From Tritrichomonas musculus (taxonomy: Eukaryota; Parabasalia; Tritrichomonadida; Tritrichomonadidae), in NCBI GenBank assembly GCA_039105265.1, contig JAPFFF010000009.1, positions 2,418,001 to 2,482,000 of the forward strand: 64,000 bases of DNA, in the 5' to 3' direction. The notes under the pieces are model-generated. The model ran no database searches and was not told the DNA's origin. It saw nothing but the letters and a program-made list of their open reading frames with translations. The translations under genes were made by a program, and so were the position numbers. This document shows, piece after piece, positions 39,499 to 48,998 of the stretch. Within the stretch, counting starts at the first letter, position 1, and the number at the start of each line of letters is the position of its first letter.

Positions 39499-41768
39499 TG
39501 AATTATTTCATAATATACAATAATTTCAATATTTTGTTTTAAGATTAGTGAAAATGTTTCATACATAAAAAATTGTTTTATATAAATAATTAGCAACAAT
39601 TAAATTTCAATTGTTGAAACAAGATTATTTTGTTAATAAATTCTTTTTGTTTATACGATAATTCAATTAAAATTTTTCGAACTTTACTTTTGTGAAGATA
39701 TAAAAATTTTTCAAATTTGGAAAATTTTTCAATTTTTTAATCTAACTAATCCTTGCTCATTTACAACATAATCATCAATAACAAAGCTTTGAAGATAATA
39801 CGTTATGAAGTTGATTTTTCAATATCATAGAAAAAATAATTTTGCTTTTTCAATATCATAGAAAAAATAATCTTGCTTTTTGTGTGCATCTGAAATTCTT
39901 TCAATTTGTTTATTTCAAATTTGAATACATTTTAGCGAAAATATAAAATACACTCAAAAAATCTTCCCTCTCAATTATTTTCTATGCTTTTTTTCTATAT
40001 ATGTTTTACTAAATGCTATATTTCTTTTTTGTTGGTTTTATATAACGCATTTTTAACATTTTAAAATTTTTATATTTTTTATTCATTCAATTTTTGGCCT
40101 CTCAAAAAGCTGGGGCTTCATTTTCTCTTGGAATAAAGAGGAGGGTCAACTAATTGAATGGGCTCTTTTTTCTCATTGTTCGCCTTTTTTTGCGTTATGT
40201 AATTAATAAATTCATAATTTTATTTTATTTATAAATAATATAAAAATAATTATATATAAATATTACTTTTATGATTTGATTAAGGGCAATCGATAAAAAT
40301 TGGAGATTCTCAATTTCAAATAATTCAAGATAGATCAAATGATGATTTAAAAGTATCCACTAATATAATTAGAATAAACCATGCGAGATTCAATATTTGT
40401 ACAAAATGGCTGAGATATAATCAGTTTTTTGAAATAATTACTGATGCTATTAAATCAAACGTTTCCCCAAACTCAACACACCAAATCATTCAAAGACAAT
40501 ATATTAGATATATATGCGTATAATAAATCTATTTATTCGACTAAATCTCAAATCTCAACGAGAGTCATGATAAGTTACTCTCGATCAAGCAAATATATAA
40601 ATTTATTTAAAATACCGTATGAGTAATTATTTTTTAAATCCACATATATGATTAAATATGCAAGAATATTTAAAAAATATTAATATCCCATCAAGAAAAA
40701 TTTGTAAAACTATAATACCAAAATTTTAGTATTATAAACTGGAAGTCAAAAGTCGGACGGTGAATTGAATAAATTTGAATATAAAATTTTAAAAATAAAG
40801 AAAAAACTCAAAAATTTTAATTCAAAATTCACACTTTTACATTGAAAAATCGTCCGATTTTTGATCTGCTTCAAAAAGTGAAAAAATTAAAATATTTTTA
40901 TTCAAAAAGTTAACAATTGTAAATCTTCGAAAAATAAAAAAACTATTTTTTTTCTCAGATAAGCTTCATGATTTCTAATACAAACTGCAGTTCTTTGGTC
41001 GAAAAGTCATTACATCCTTTCCTATTTGTTTCTTATCTGGTTGACCAAATTAAATAATATCTTCTTCTATAATAATACGTCATTTTGCATAAAACTCGAC
41101 TGGGCAATCTTTTGTGTTGGCTTGTAGAACTTAGATTAATTGAACATGGCTAAAAAGTGTAATGCCTGGTTGATGATCATGTTTTTCTATAAAGTTTTTA
41201 ATCATTCAAAAAATATATAGATGAATAAATTTTTGTGTGAAAATTTAAAATCAAATATAAATTGAAACATATTTTTTTTGTCAATTAAAATTGAGAGAAA
41301 AAACTACCGTCTGCCATTTGATTTTAAGTTTAGAAAAAAAAAAAATTGAGAGAAAAAAATATTTGAATAAGCATTCAAAATAGATAAATTTGGAATAAAA
41401 CATTTTTATCTCAATAATATAAATAAATTATAGAGATATTTCGGATAGAAAAACTATTATATATCATATTAAATATTATATGAACTTATAAAAAATTCAA
41501 ACCAATTATACTATGAGTTTTTGTGTTAAAAGTTGACCTCCTCTAGTTATGAATAAAATATTATTCATAAGATCAAAATAAAAACAAAAATATTCTAATA
41601 TTAACTGTAATTGATCAATTCCAAACCAAATAAGAATAATTAAAATAATGAAATGTCAAATCCTAAAACTCCAGAAATTTTCACCAAAAAGAAGCCAATT
41701 ATATTCAAATTTTCAATCAAAAAGAGGTAACAATTATTCATTCAAATTTTCAAGTAAATGAATTAAAA
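39499..41768. other. 2.3-kb spacer with tandem repeat and GC-richer patch
   Basis: No supported gene; a 60-codon frame at 40444-40626 is unconvincing. A 32-bp direct repeat ('tttttcaatatcatagaaaaaataat') lies at about 39812-39880. A GC-richer patch at about 40098-40175 stands out from its surroundings. An imperfect inverted pair, GTCAAAAGTCGGACG/CGTCCGATTTTTGAT, lies at about 40743-40866. CAAAAAGT occurs at 40872-40879 and 40903-40910. Confidence 0.5.
39812..39880. repeat. Two-copy ~33-bp tandem repeat
   Basis: Two adjacent near-identical units, tttttcaatatcatagaaaa + aataattttgct, differ by one base. Confidence 0.7.
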
Positions 41769-43607
41769 ATGGATAAGATCGTATTAGGAATTGACCTAGG
41801 GACTACATGCTCTTCAGTTTCTTTCATTCAGCCAGATGGAATAAAAATTATTGAAGATAAAATAAATCATAGTTATAGAATTCCTTCTATCGTTCATTTT
41901 AGAATGAAAGATAACGAATTAAAAGTTGATGTCGGCGAAAACGCAAAAGATTTTCTTAGTATAGATCCAAAAAACACGATTTTTGACAGTAAACGAATGA
42001 TTGGACGACAATATGATGATCCAGAAATTCAAAAATTAATTCCAAGCTGGCCATTCAATGTAGAAAAAAAAGATGATGATGGGAAAATATTAATTTGTTT
42101 AGATGGAATTGATATGAAAATCGAACCATACAAAGTGTCAGGCTATATCTTAAAGTATGTAGCCAGCTTAGGCAATGACTGCTTGAAACCAGAACAAAAA
42201 ACTAATAAAGTTGTTATAACAGTTCCTGCCAATTTTTGCGATGCACAACGCCATGAAACGAAATTAGCAGCAGAATTTGCTGGACTAGAAGTTTTAAAAT
42301 TATTAAATGAACCAACTGCAGCAGGCATTGACTATGGAATGTCAGAAAAATCTGATACAATACGTTATGCAGTAGTTTTTGATTTTGGTGGAGGAACACT
42401 TGATGTTTCACTTTTAACAGTCAACAATACAGATATCAAAATTATTCGAACAGATGGTGACATGTTTCTCGGTGGCCGCAATTTTGACGATAATCTCGTA
42501 AATTATTTACAAAAAAAATATAAAATGAAAAAGGCTCTAAGCAAAGAGAGAACAAGACCGAAACGATTAAAGAAATTGAGAGAAATAGCAACTAAAATCA
42601 AAGAAAAATTGTCAGAGATGGATGAAACTAATGAATTTTTAGAATTATCTGATGATTATGAATATGAGATTCAAATTACATTAAACGAATTTGAAGAAAT
42701 AAATGAAGAACTGATTAACAAAATATGTCATCCAATTGAAAGGCTTCTTGAGTCATCAAACATAAATAAAAATAAAATAAACGATGTTTTGCTTGTTGGA
42801 GGATCTTCAAACATGAAATTTGTTAAAAGAAAATTAGAAGAATTCTTTAATAAAGAACCTTTCTTACATGCAAATTCAGGTACAGCGGTTGCAAGAGGTG
42901 CTGCATTTGTTGCTTCGCAATTTGCAATCGGAAATGACCTATTTTCTTCTATTGCAGCAAACAAACAATTTAGCTATGAAGATGTTTCTTCGTATTCAAT
43001 CGGCATTCAAACTTTAGGGGGATGTGTATCAGTCATAATACCAAAAGGAACAGCACTTCCAGCATTAAAATCGAAGAGCTATCATACAATTTTATACAGG
43101 CAGGAATCCTTTGACATCGATATTTTTGAAGGATTTTCTGAAAAAGTTGAAGAAAATTTCTTATTAGGATCCTTTTCAATAACAAATATACCACAATCAG
43201 ACCACTTTGTTGAATTTATTGTTTCATTAGAATTGGATAAAGACGGCATTTTATCAGCTTCTGCTAAACTTGTAGATAATGACATTCATAGTGAAAAGAC
43301 AATTAAACTTAAAATAATAAAAAATCAAAAACTTGCAATTAATCATCAATACATAAGCGAAGATATCAATGAGGTACACAAGAAAATCTATTTGCAAAAC
43401 ATAAAACTTTTTATTGATCATAATCGTACAACGTTCCTTCCAAGTGATCTGACCAAGATTAATAATAAAATTAATTTTTTAGAAAATAATTTAGCAGATA
43501 CCGATATCGAGACTATCCATTCAGCATTTGAAAATGCAGAATCGGGTCTTCTCGTTAAATATATTTCTAGACTTCAAGAAGACCTTCCAGATTTTTTATG
43601 TGGTTGA
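41769..43607 (+). CDS. Divergent cytosolic Hsp70 (DnaK family)
   Basis: The 612-aa chaperone has an ATPase domain with all three signatures: IDLGTTCSSV (about 8-17), VFDFGGGTLDVSLL (about 203-216) and VLLVGGSSNMKFVKRKL (about 338-354). The substrate-binding domain (about 405-520) is recognisable, including FDIDIFEGFSEKVEENFLLGSFSI and LDKDGILSASA. The lid is short. It lacks an N-terminal targeting sequence, a C-terminal EEVD (it ends DFLCG) and an ER-retention motif. Without EEVD it should not engage TPR co-chaperones in the usual way. It is a divergent paralogue, not the main heat-shock Hsp70, and could partner the class A DnaJ elsewhere in the window only by inference. The start is supported by VLGIDLGTT at residue 5. 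Confidence 0.92.
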   Translation: MDKIVLGIDLGTTCSSVSFIQPDGIKIIEDKINHSYRIPSIVHFRMKDNELKVDVGENAKDFLSIDPKNTIFDSKRMIGRQYDDPEIQKLIPSWPFNVEKKDDDGKILICLDGIDMKIEPYKVSGYILKYVASLGNDCLKPEQKTNKVVITVPANFCDAQRHETKLAAEFAGLEVLKLLNEPTAAGIDYGMSEKSDTIRYAVVFDFGGGTLDVSLLTVNNTDIKIIRTDGDMFLGGRNFDDNLVNYLQKKYKMKKALSKERTRPKRLKKLREIATKIKEKLSEMDETNEFLELSDDYEYEIQITLNEFEEINEELINKICHPIERLLESSNINKNKINDVLLVGGSSNMKFVKRKLEEFFNKEPFLHANSGTAVARGAAFVASQFAIGNDLFSSIAANKQFSYEDVSSYSIGIQTLGGCVSVIIPKGTALPALKSKSYHTILYRQESFDIDIFEGFSEKVEENFLLGSFSITNIPQSDHFVEFIVSLELDKDGILSASAKLVDNDIHSEKTIKLKIIKNQKLAINHQYISEDINEVHKKIYLQNIKLFIDHNRTTFLPSDLTKINNKINFLENNLADTDIETIHSAFENAESGLLVKYISRLQEDLPDFLCG

Positions 43608-44032
43608 ATTAAAATAGCCAAATCTAAAATATTTGACCTTTTGGAAATATGAAATCATTTTGTATTAAATATCAATTATCCTTTCTCAAATCGAGATGCT
43701 GATTCAAATAAAATTGAAAGTTTATGTTGAAATTGTGTTATTATGCATCATATATTATCCAAATTGTACGTTCCAAAGATAGAAATAAGAAATTGAAAAA
43801 CATTATAGAGTTTTTGAAGTTGTTTAATTCTAACTGCTATTTTAATATAGAAAATCATGTTTTTTTCCCCTCAACAAATAAATAAAAATTCTATCTTAAA
43901 AAGATATTTTTTGAGGTTAGATTCTTTCTAAAATATCTAATTTTTTTTTTGAGTTAAAATAAATCAGGCAATTTTTCTTTTCAAATAAAATAAAAACAAA
44001 CGGTTTGCCTATCAAAACCGAATTTTGGTTCC
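43608..44032. other. Spacer
   Basis: AT-rich, non-coding. No repeat or RNA gene was recognised. Confidence 0.5.
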
Positions 44033-47000
44033 ATGAGTTATAATCAATATAATTATCAAGAATCATCTGATGATGATATCAATGACAAAGGATATGGATA
44101 CCAAAATCGTGGCATAAACTCAACTCGGAATTCAAGCTCTCCTAGTAACAGTTCAGAGAGTGACTTTAACGAAGACAGCTCTTCTGATTCAAATGATTCA
44201 GCTGATGAAGAGTTTGACTTAAAGCCTTCTCGTAAACAAGCTAAAAAGACAAAGCAGACAACAGCAAAGCAAACAAACCAACGATCTTCTTCAAAAAAGG
44301 GCCTGAAAGAATCAAACTCTTACGAGTTCAAAAAATCAAGGAAATCTTATGAAGATAGTGATAGCACCACGTCTGAAGACTTTGATCAATACTCAGAAAG
44401 CTTTGATGAGGGTGGAATTGCCAATAGAGAAGGAAGAAGCCGAAGAAACACAAGTAATTTTAATTATAACGAAAGTGAAGAAGATGATGATCAAGACGAG
44501 TTTTCAGAAGAATTTGAAGTTAATGAAGAACCCAAAGAAGAGTATACTGGACCAATAATTGAGAGAGTTATTGGTACTGAAATCACCAAAACAGGGGAGA
44601 AAAGGCGCTACTATTGCAAATATAAAGGAAAAGCTTATATTCATTGTGAATGGCTTACAAGAGCTGAAGTTGACCAAGTGCACAACGGTGCAAACGCCTT
44701 AAAGAAATGGAAAAAAGATAAGAAAAAGAATTATGGTATAATGGAAGGTGCAGAAGAATCAGTAAATAACTTACAAATTATTAAATCTGCTTCTGATCAT
44801 TCTGATGATATAATTAATCCAGAATATTATGAAGTTTTCAGAGTTATTGCTTATGACAACGAAAAAGACGAATATTTGGTTCAATGGTCAGCTTCTAATC
44901 AACAAGAAGATGAATTTACATGGGAATCTAAAGGTGATATTGATAGTGCTTCACTTCTTGCATTTGAAAAAAGAGAAGAGAAATATGATGAAGTTAGATC
45001 TACACCACCTCCTAATCATAATGTAATTCAACGACCAGAAAATTATTTTGATTATTCTAAAGAACTTCATAACGTTCCACATTTTAAAGACGGTCTTGAA
45101 CTTAGAGACTATCAACTTGAAGGCATAAATAAGCTTCGAAATTGCTGGTATAACCATAAATCTTTTATTCTTGCAGATGAAATGGGATTAGGAAAAACAG
45201 TTCAAGGAGTTTGCATGGTTAATGTTTTGTTTCAAGAACTTGGCTTTAGAGGCCCATACCTAGTTATAGCTCCAAAATCAACTCTTATGCAATGGGAACG
45301 TGAATTTCATAATTGGACTAACCTTAATGTTGTTCGTTATTCTGATGGTAAAAAGGCTCGTGAAATCATTCGTAAGTATGAGCTTTATTGGACTAAACCT
45401 GACGGAACAAATGATGAAAATTTCGAAAAATTTGAAGTTATGTTAATGAACTATGAAAAGCTTGATATAGAAGATGTACAAGAAATTGTAAATAAATTTA
45501 CTTGGGAATATGCTATTGTCGATGAAGCTCATCGATTGAAAAATCGAAGTACCAAAAAATATTTATTTATAGAAGGTCTTCTTAAATCAGGCATAATTAA
45601 AAGTATTCTACTAATGACCGGAACACCAATGCAAAACAGCCCATCTGAGATTTGGGGACTTCTTCATCTGATTGACCCAGCCACTTTCGATGATTTTGAA
45701 GGGTTCGAAAAAGAATTTGGTAACAACGAAAATACAGAAAAGCTTCACCAAATAATTGATCCATATATGATTCGTAGGGTTAAAAAACAAGTTGAAAAAA
45801 CGATTGGAACTAAAGAAGAAAATATAATTGAAGTTGAACTTTCAAAATCACAAAGAAATCTATATAGACAAGCTCTAGAGAATAATGCATCACAAAGCAA
45901 TGGTTTTAGTTTTTCTACTAATAATGTCAAAATGCAACTTAGAAAAATTTGTAATCATCCATATCTGCTCCAGGATGTAAAAAGAAGCATTGATTCACTC
46001 ATAGATGAAACTGAAAAATTTCCTGATGGACTAAAACAATTAATTCACTGTTGCGGAAAGATGCTATTTGTTGATAAGCTTCTTACAACACTCCGCCAAG
46101 ATAAATCAAATAAGGTTCTTATTTTTTCTCAAATGACCCAAATCCTCGATTTATTCCAAGATTATTGCACTCTTCGTGATTATAAATATGAAAGAATTGA
46201 TGGTCAAGTAAAAGGAAATAAAAGACAACAAGCAATGGATCGTTTCAATGATCCAAAGTATGATACATTTATTTTCCTTCTTTGTACAAAAGCAGGTGGT
46301 CAAGGTCTTAACTTGACTGCGGCAACATATGTTATCATTTATGACAGCGATTGGAATCCCCAAAATGATATTCAAGCGCAAGCTAGATGCCATAGAATTG
46401 GTCAAAAGAATAAAGTGGAAGTATTTCGACTTGTTTCTAGAGGAACATATGAAACCAAAATGTTGAAAGAGTCACTAAATAAAATGAGAGCTGATCAGGC
46501 CTTAGATAATACTCAAGAAGATAATAAGCAAGAAGATATTAGATATATAGTAAGGTTTGATCTAGACTCATATGATAATACGTCAATCGAACAGCTTTTT
46601 GAAAATAAAATAACCATTCACAACCACGAAGAATTAGACAAGATATTGGAATCAGAAACTCAAAATGGAGATATCGATGATAAAGAATTCATGGCGCAGC
46701 TAAGGCAAGAAACTGAATTTCTTGACAGTAGAACTCGCAGGAGAACAAGAACGAGATATGCAAGCGACGAAGATATTTTTGAAGACGAAGATGATTTTCC
46801 ATCTGATTTTAAATTTCAAAAGGTGGAGATGGCACTTTTGCATTTTGGATGGGGAAAATGGGAGAAAATCAAACAACAAGCATTTCAAGATACAAAATCG
46901 ACAACTGAAATAGTTAATTATTGTACAATCGTTTTATATGCTATGCTTTACCCAACAAAAGATAGAATTGATAATTTTTCTGCTTTTCGTGAAATTACTG

Positions 47001-48637
47001 GCTTTGATTCCATCGATCAAAATCAGCAGCAGCTCGTTAAAAAACTTCTTCGTAATAATAAACTGCAGAGAGAATTAACAAAGCATAGGGATAAGCATGA
47101 AAAACGCATCTTTGAACTTAAGATGTTCAATGACTTTTTCGACAATAATCAAATCCCTATAACAGATATACCGCAAAACAATTTTGATTGGCAGATGGTA
47201 TATGATTGGGATATCATCACTTTTATTCAAGAAGATGGTTGGGATAATTGGGGTAAAATCACAAAAGATATTTCTTCCAAGCATGAAAATTTATTTAAAG
47301 ATCACCCGCCAGAAGAAGCCAAGAAATTCCTAAAGAAAAGATTTCATGATATTTTTGCCAATGTTAAAAATCAAAATGGTGAAAAAGATAGGCACCATCA
47401 TCATCATGGTGATGGAAGCCATTCAAAACGAGAGAGTAGGCATAGAGATCATGATAAGAAGCGAGTCCAAAAGCAGCAGAATGAGGACCCTCGTATTATA
47501 AGACTAAAACTTCTTTCAAGGGCTCTCTGTCTTTTTGGTAGACCTGTTACAGAAAAACAATGGTCTTCTTATGAGCATTACTGCAGTTGCGATGATAACT
47601 CGCATAGAGAAGATGTTCCTAGAATTATAGATGCAGCCCATAAGCTTCTTGATTCAAAAAACCGTGATCCTGACTTTGTCTTTGAAGAAAGTGATCAAAA
47701 AGAATTTCGCTATTTTATGACGGAAAAGCTTGCTGATGAAATAGCCATTTCGTGCCAATGGTTCCATAAATTCCATGAATTTTATCCTTTCGAGTTTGAA
47801 GAAAATAGAAACAAACTTTCTTCAATTGATCCTCATCCAGACTGGTGGAAACACAGTGAATATGACCCAATCTTGTTTCGACATATAGATTTGTATGGCT
47901 TTTCACGACCATACAGTCTTATTGCTCAACCACCATTTGCCGATTTGATTCCAAATGCTCTTGATGATGTTTATCTTTTAGCGGATGGAGAAGAAAAAAA
48001 TGATCACCATCGATTTGATCCTCCTAATGTGTCTCCCCTGGAAATCATTGCTAATAAGCATAAATTGATGACGCATATTGATCTCATCATCAATGACATC
48101 CGTAACGAGAAACTTCCTCTTATTAATTTAAAGATTAATTTTTCAGAAACTAAGTTTGAACTTCCTAAGATTATTAAATCCTGTTACCTTGAAAGTATCG
48201 GTGATGGTGATTTTAGAGCAATTGATGGATACCTTTATAGGCAAGGTTTTTCAAGTCGAGTTAAATATAATAATAACGAATATAATTGCTCAATTGATAA
48301 CACTTCTTACATGCCTTTCAGGGTTCAAGACTCCCGCACTGGCCGTGAATACATTGGTAAAACTCCACTTGAGGCTTGGAATCAAGCTTTAGGAAGAGAA
48401 ATAGATACTGATGCTTACATTCTCTTTGGGATTGGAATTCCATCTGTTAGATACTGGCTTCAAAATCAACTTGGTGATAAACGTGTAAGTGGTTATCGAC
48501 CTATTCAGTTTGAAGTTATTAAGCAAGAATCAAAGAAATCATCTCTTTTCAATAGCAGCGCATCATCTATGCAACCTCCAAGAACATTAGGAATTAAGAA
48601 GAAAAAGTTATTTTCATTTGGTATGTTAAAACCATGA
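44033..48637 (+). CDS. CHD1-type chromatin remodeller with C-terminal FYRN/FYRC module
   Basis: The 1,534-aa nuclear ATPase starts with a Ser/Asp/Glu/Lys-rich tail (1-165). Chromodomain 1 is at about 172-235 (YYCKYKGKAYIHCEWLT) and chromodomain 2 at about 265-312 (YLVQWS...EFTWE). The SNF2 ATPase has DEMGLGKT at about 381-388, DEAHRLKN at about 497-504 and TGTPMQN near 527. The helicase C lobe ends with QAQARCHRIGQ near 785. SANT/SLIDE-like helices follow at about 930-1100, then a His-rich patch (about 1122-1145) and a CHD1-type helical domain (about 1155-1190). The C-terminus (about 1375-1500) reads ELPKIIKSCYLESIG, GYLYRQGFSSRVKY, YNCSI, PFRV, PLEAWNQAL, then ILFGIGIPSVRYWLQNQL and YRPIQFE. 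This matches FYRN plus FYRC (as in TBRG1/MLL). CHD1 proteins normally lack FYR domains. All catalytic motifs are intact. Confidence 0.95.
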   Translation: MSYNQYNYQESSDDDINDKGYGYQNRGINSTRNSSSPSNSSESDFNEDSSSDSNDSADEEFDLKPSRKQAKKTKQTTAKQTNQRSSSKKGLKESNSYEFKKSRKSYEDSDSTTSEDFDQYSESFDEGGIANREGRSRRNTSNFNYNESEEDDDQDEFSEEFEVNEEPKEEYTGPIIERVIGTEITKTGEKRRYYCKYKGKAYIHCEWLTRAEVDQVHNGANALKKWKKDKKKNYGIMEGAEESVNNLQIIKSASDHSDDIINPEYYEVFRVIAYDNEKDEYLVQWSASNQQEDEFTWESKGDIDSASLLAFEKREEKYDEVRSTPPPNHNVIQRPENYFDYSKELHNVPHFKDGLELRDYQLEGINKLRNCWYNHKSFILADEMGLGKTVQGVCMVNVLFQELGFRGPYLVIAPKSTLMQWEREFHNWTNLNVVRYSDGKKAREIIRKYELYWTKPDGTNDENFEKFEVMLMNYEKLDIEDVQEIVNKFTWEYAIVDEAHRLKNRSTKKYLFIEGLLKSGIIKSILLMTGTPMQNSPSEIWGLLHLIDPATFDDFEGFEKEFGNNENTEKLHQIIDPYMIRRVKKQVEKTIGTKEENIIEVELSKSQRNLYRQALENNASQSNGFSFSTNNVKMQLRKICNHPYLLQDVKRSIDSLIDETEKFPDGLKQLIHCCGKMLFVDKLLTTLRQDKSNKVLIFSQMTQILDLFQDYCTLRDYKYERIDGQVKGNKRQQAMDRFNDPKYDTFIFLLCTKAGGQGLNLTAATYVIIYDSDWNPQNDIQAQARCHRIGQKNKVEVFRLVSRGTYETKMLKESLNKMRADQALDNTQEDNKQEDIRYIVRFDLDSYDNTSIEQLFENKITIHNHEELDKILESETQNGDIDDKEFMAQLRQETEFLDSRTRRRTRTRYASDEDIFEDEDDFPSDFKFQKVEMALLHFGWGKWEKIKQQAFQDTKSTTEIVNYCTIVLYAMLYPTKDRIDNFSAFREITGFDSIDQNQQQLVKKLLRNNKLQRELTKHRDKHEKRIFELKMFNDFFDNNQIPITDIPQNNFDWQMVYDWDIITFIQEDGWDNWGKITKDISSKHENLFKDHPPEEAKKFLKKRFHDIFANVKNQNGEKDRHHHHHGDGSHSKRESRHRDHDKKRVQKQQNEDPRIIRLKLLSRALCLFGRPVTEKQWSSYEHYCSCDDNSHREDVPRIIDAAHKLLDSKNRDPDFVFEESDQKEFRYFMTEKLADEIAISCQWFHKFHEFYPFEFEENRNKLSSIDPHPDWWKHSEYDPILFRHIDLYGFSRPYSLIAQPPFADLIPNALDDVYLLADGEEKNDHHRFDPPNVSPLEIIANKHKLMTHIDLIINDIRNEKLPLINLKINFSETKFELPKIIKSCYLESIGDGDFRAIDGYLYRQGFSSRVKYNNNEYNCSIDNTSYMPFRVQDSRTGREYIGKTPLEAWNQALGREIDTDAYILFGIGIPSVRYWLQNQLGDKRVSGYRPIQFEVIKQESKKSSLFNSSASSMQPPRTLGIKKKKLFSFGMLKP

Positions 48638-48998
48638 ATCAAATGAAAATATTAATATTATTTTGTTTTACAATTAGAAAAAGAAAAAAAAAAAAAATTA
48701 AAATTTTATTTTTTATTATGATTAATTTTAATAATAAACTGTTTTTATACAATTAGATTTTTCTAATTTTTATTATCATTTTTAATGTTTTTCGAATCAA
48801 TCCTTAATATAGTTTCATGTATTTGCAAAATCTATATTGCATAAGGTAAGATCAAGATTTGATTCCGAATATTGTTTAGGGCTTATTATTCAGTATGGTG
48901 TATTTTTTTGCCAATTTAAAAAGTTTGCAAGAAATGGTGAAATTATAAAAGCAAATTCAGTAATAGAAAAATTATATTCAATTTATAAACTTTATAAA
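48638..48998. other. Short spacer and possible coding extension before the E3 gene
   Basis: 48638-48800 is AT-rich spacer. From 48837 the E3 frame is already open without ATG (54 codons). An out-of-frame ATG with a 10-codon frame lies at 48817, next to a TTTCATG initiator-like sequence, and AGGTAAG at about 48843 resembles a 5' splice site. The true start is therefore unsettled. Confidence 0.4.

Noticed and set aside
40270-40626. Possible coding relic in the ATG101-Hsp70 spacer
   Set aside because: One frame reads about 75 codons without ATG and matches no family I recognise; composition is ordinary spacer.
40960-41150. Minus-strand stretch reading CPVEFYAKWRIIIEED... with stops
   Set aside because: Could be another multigene-family scrap, but similarity to F5/8 domains or any family was too weak.
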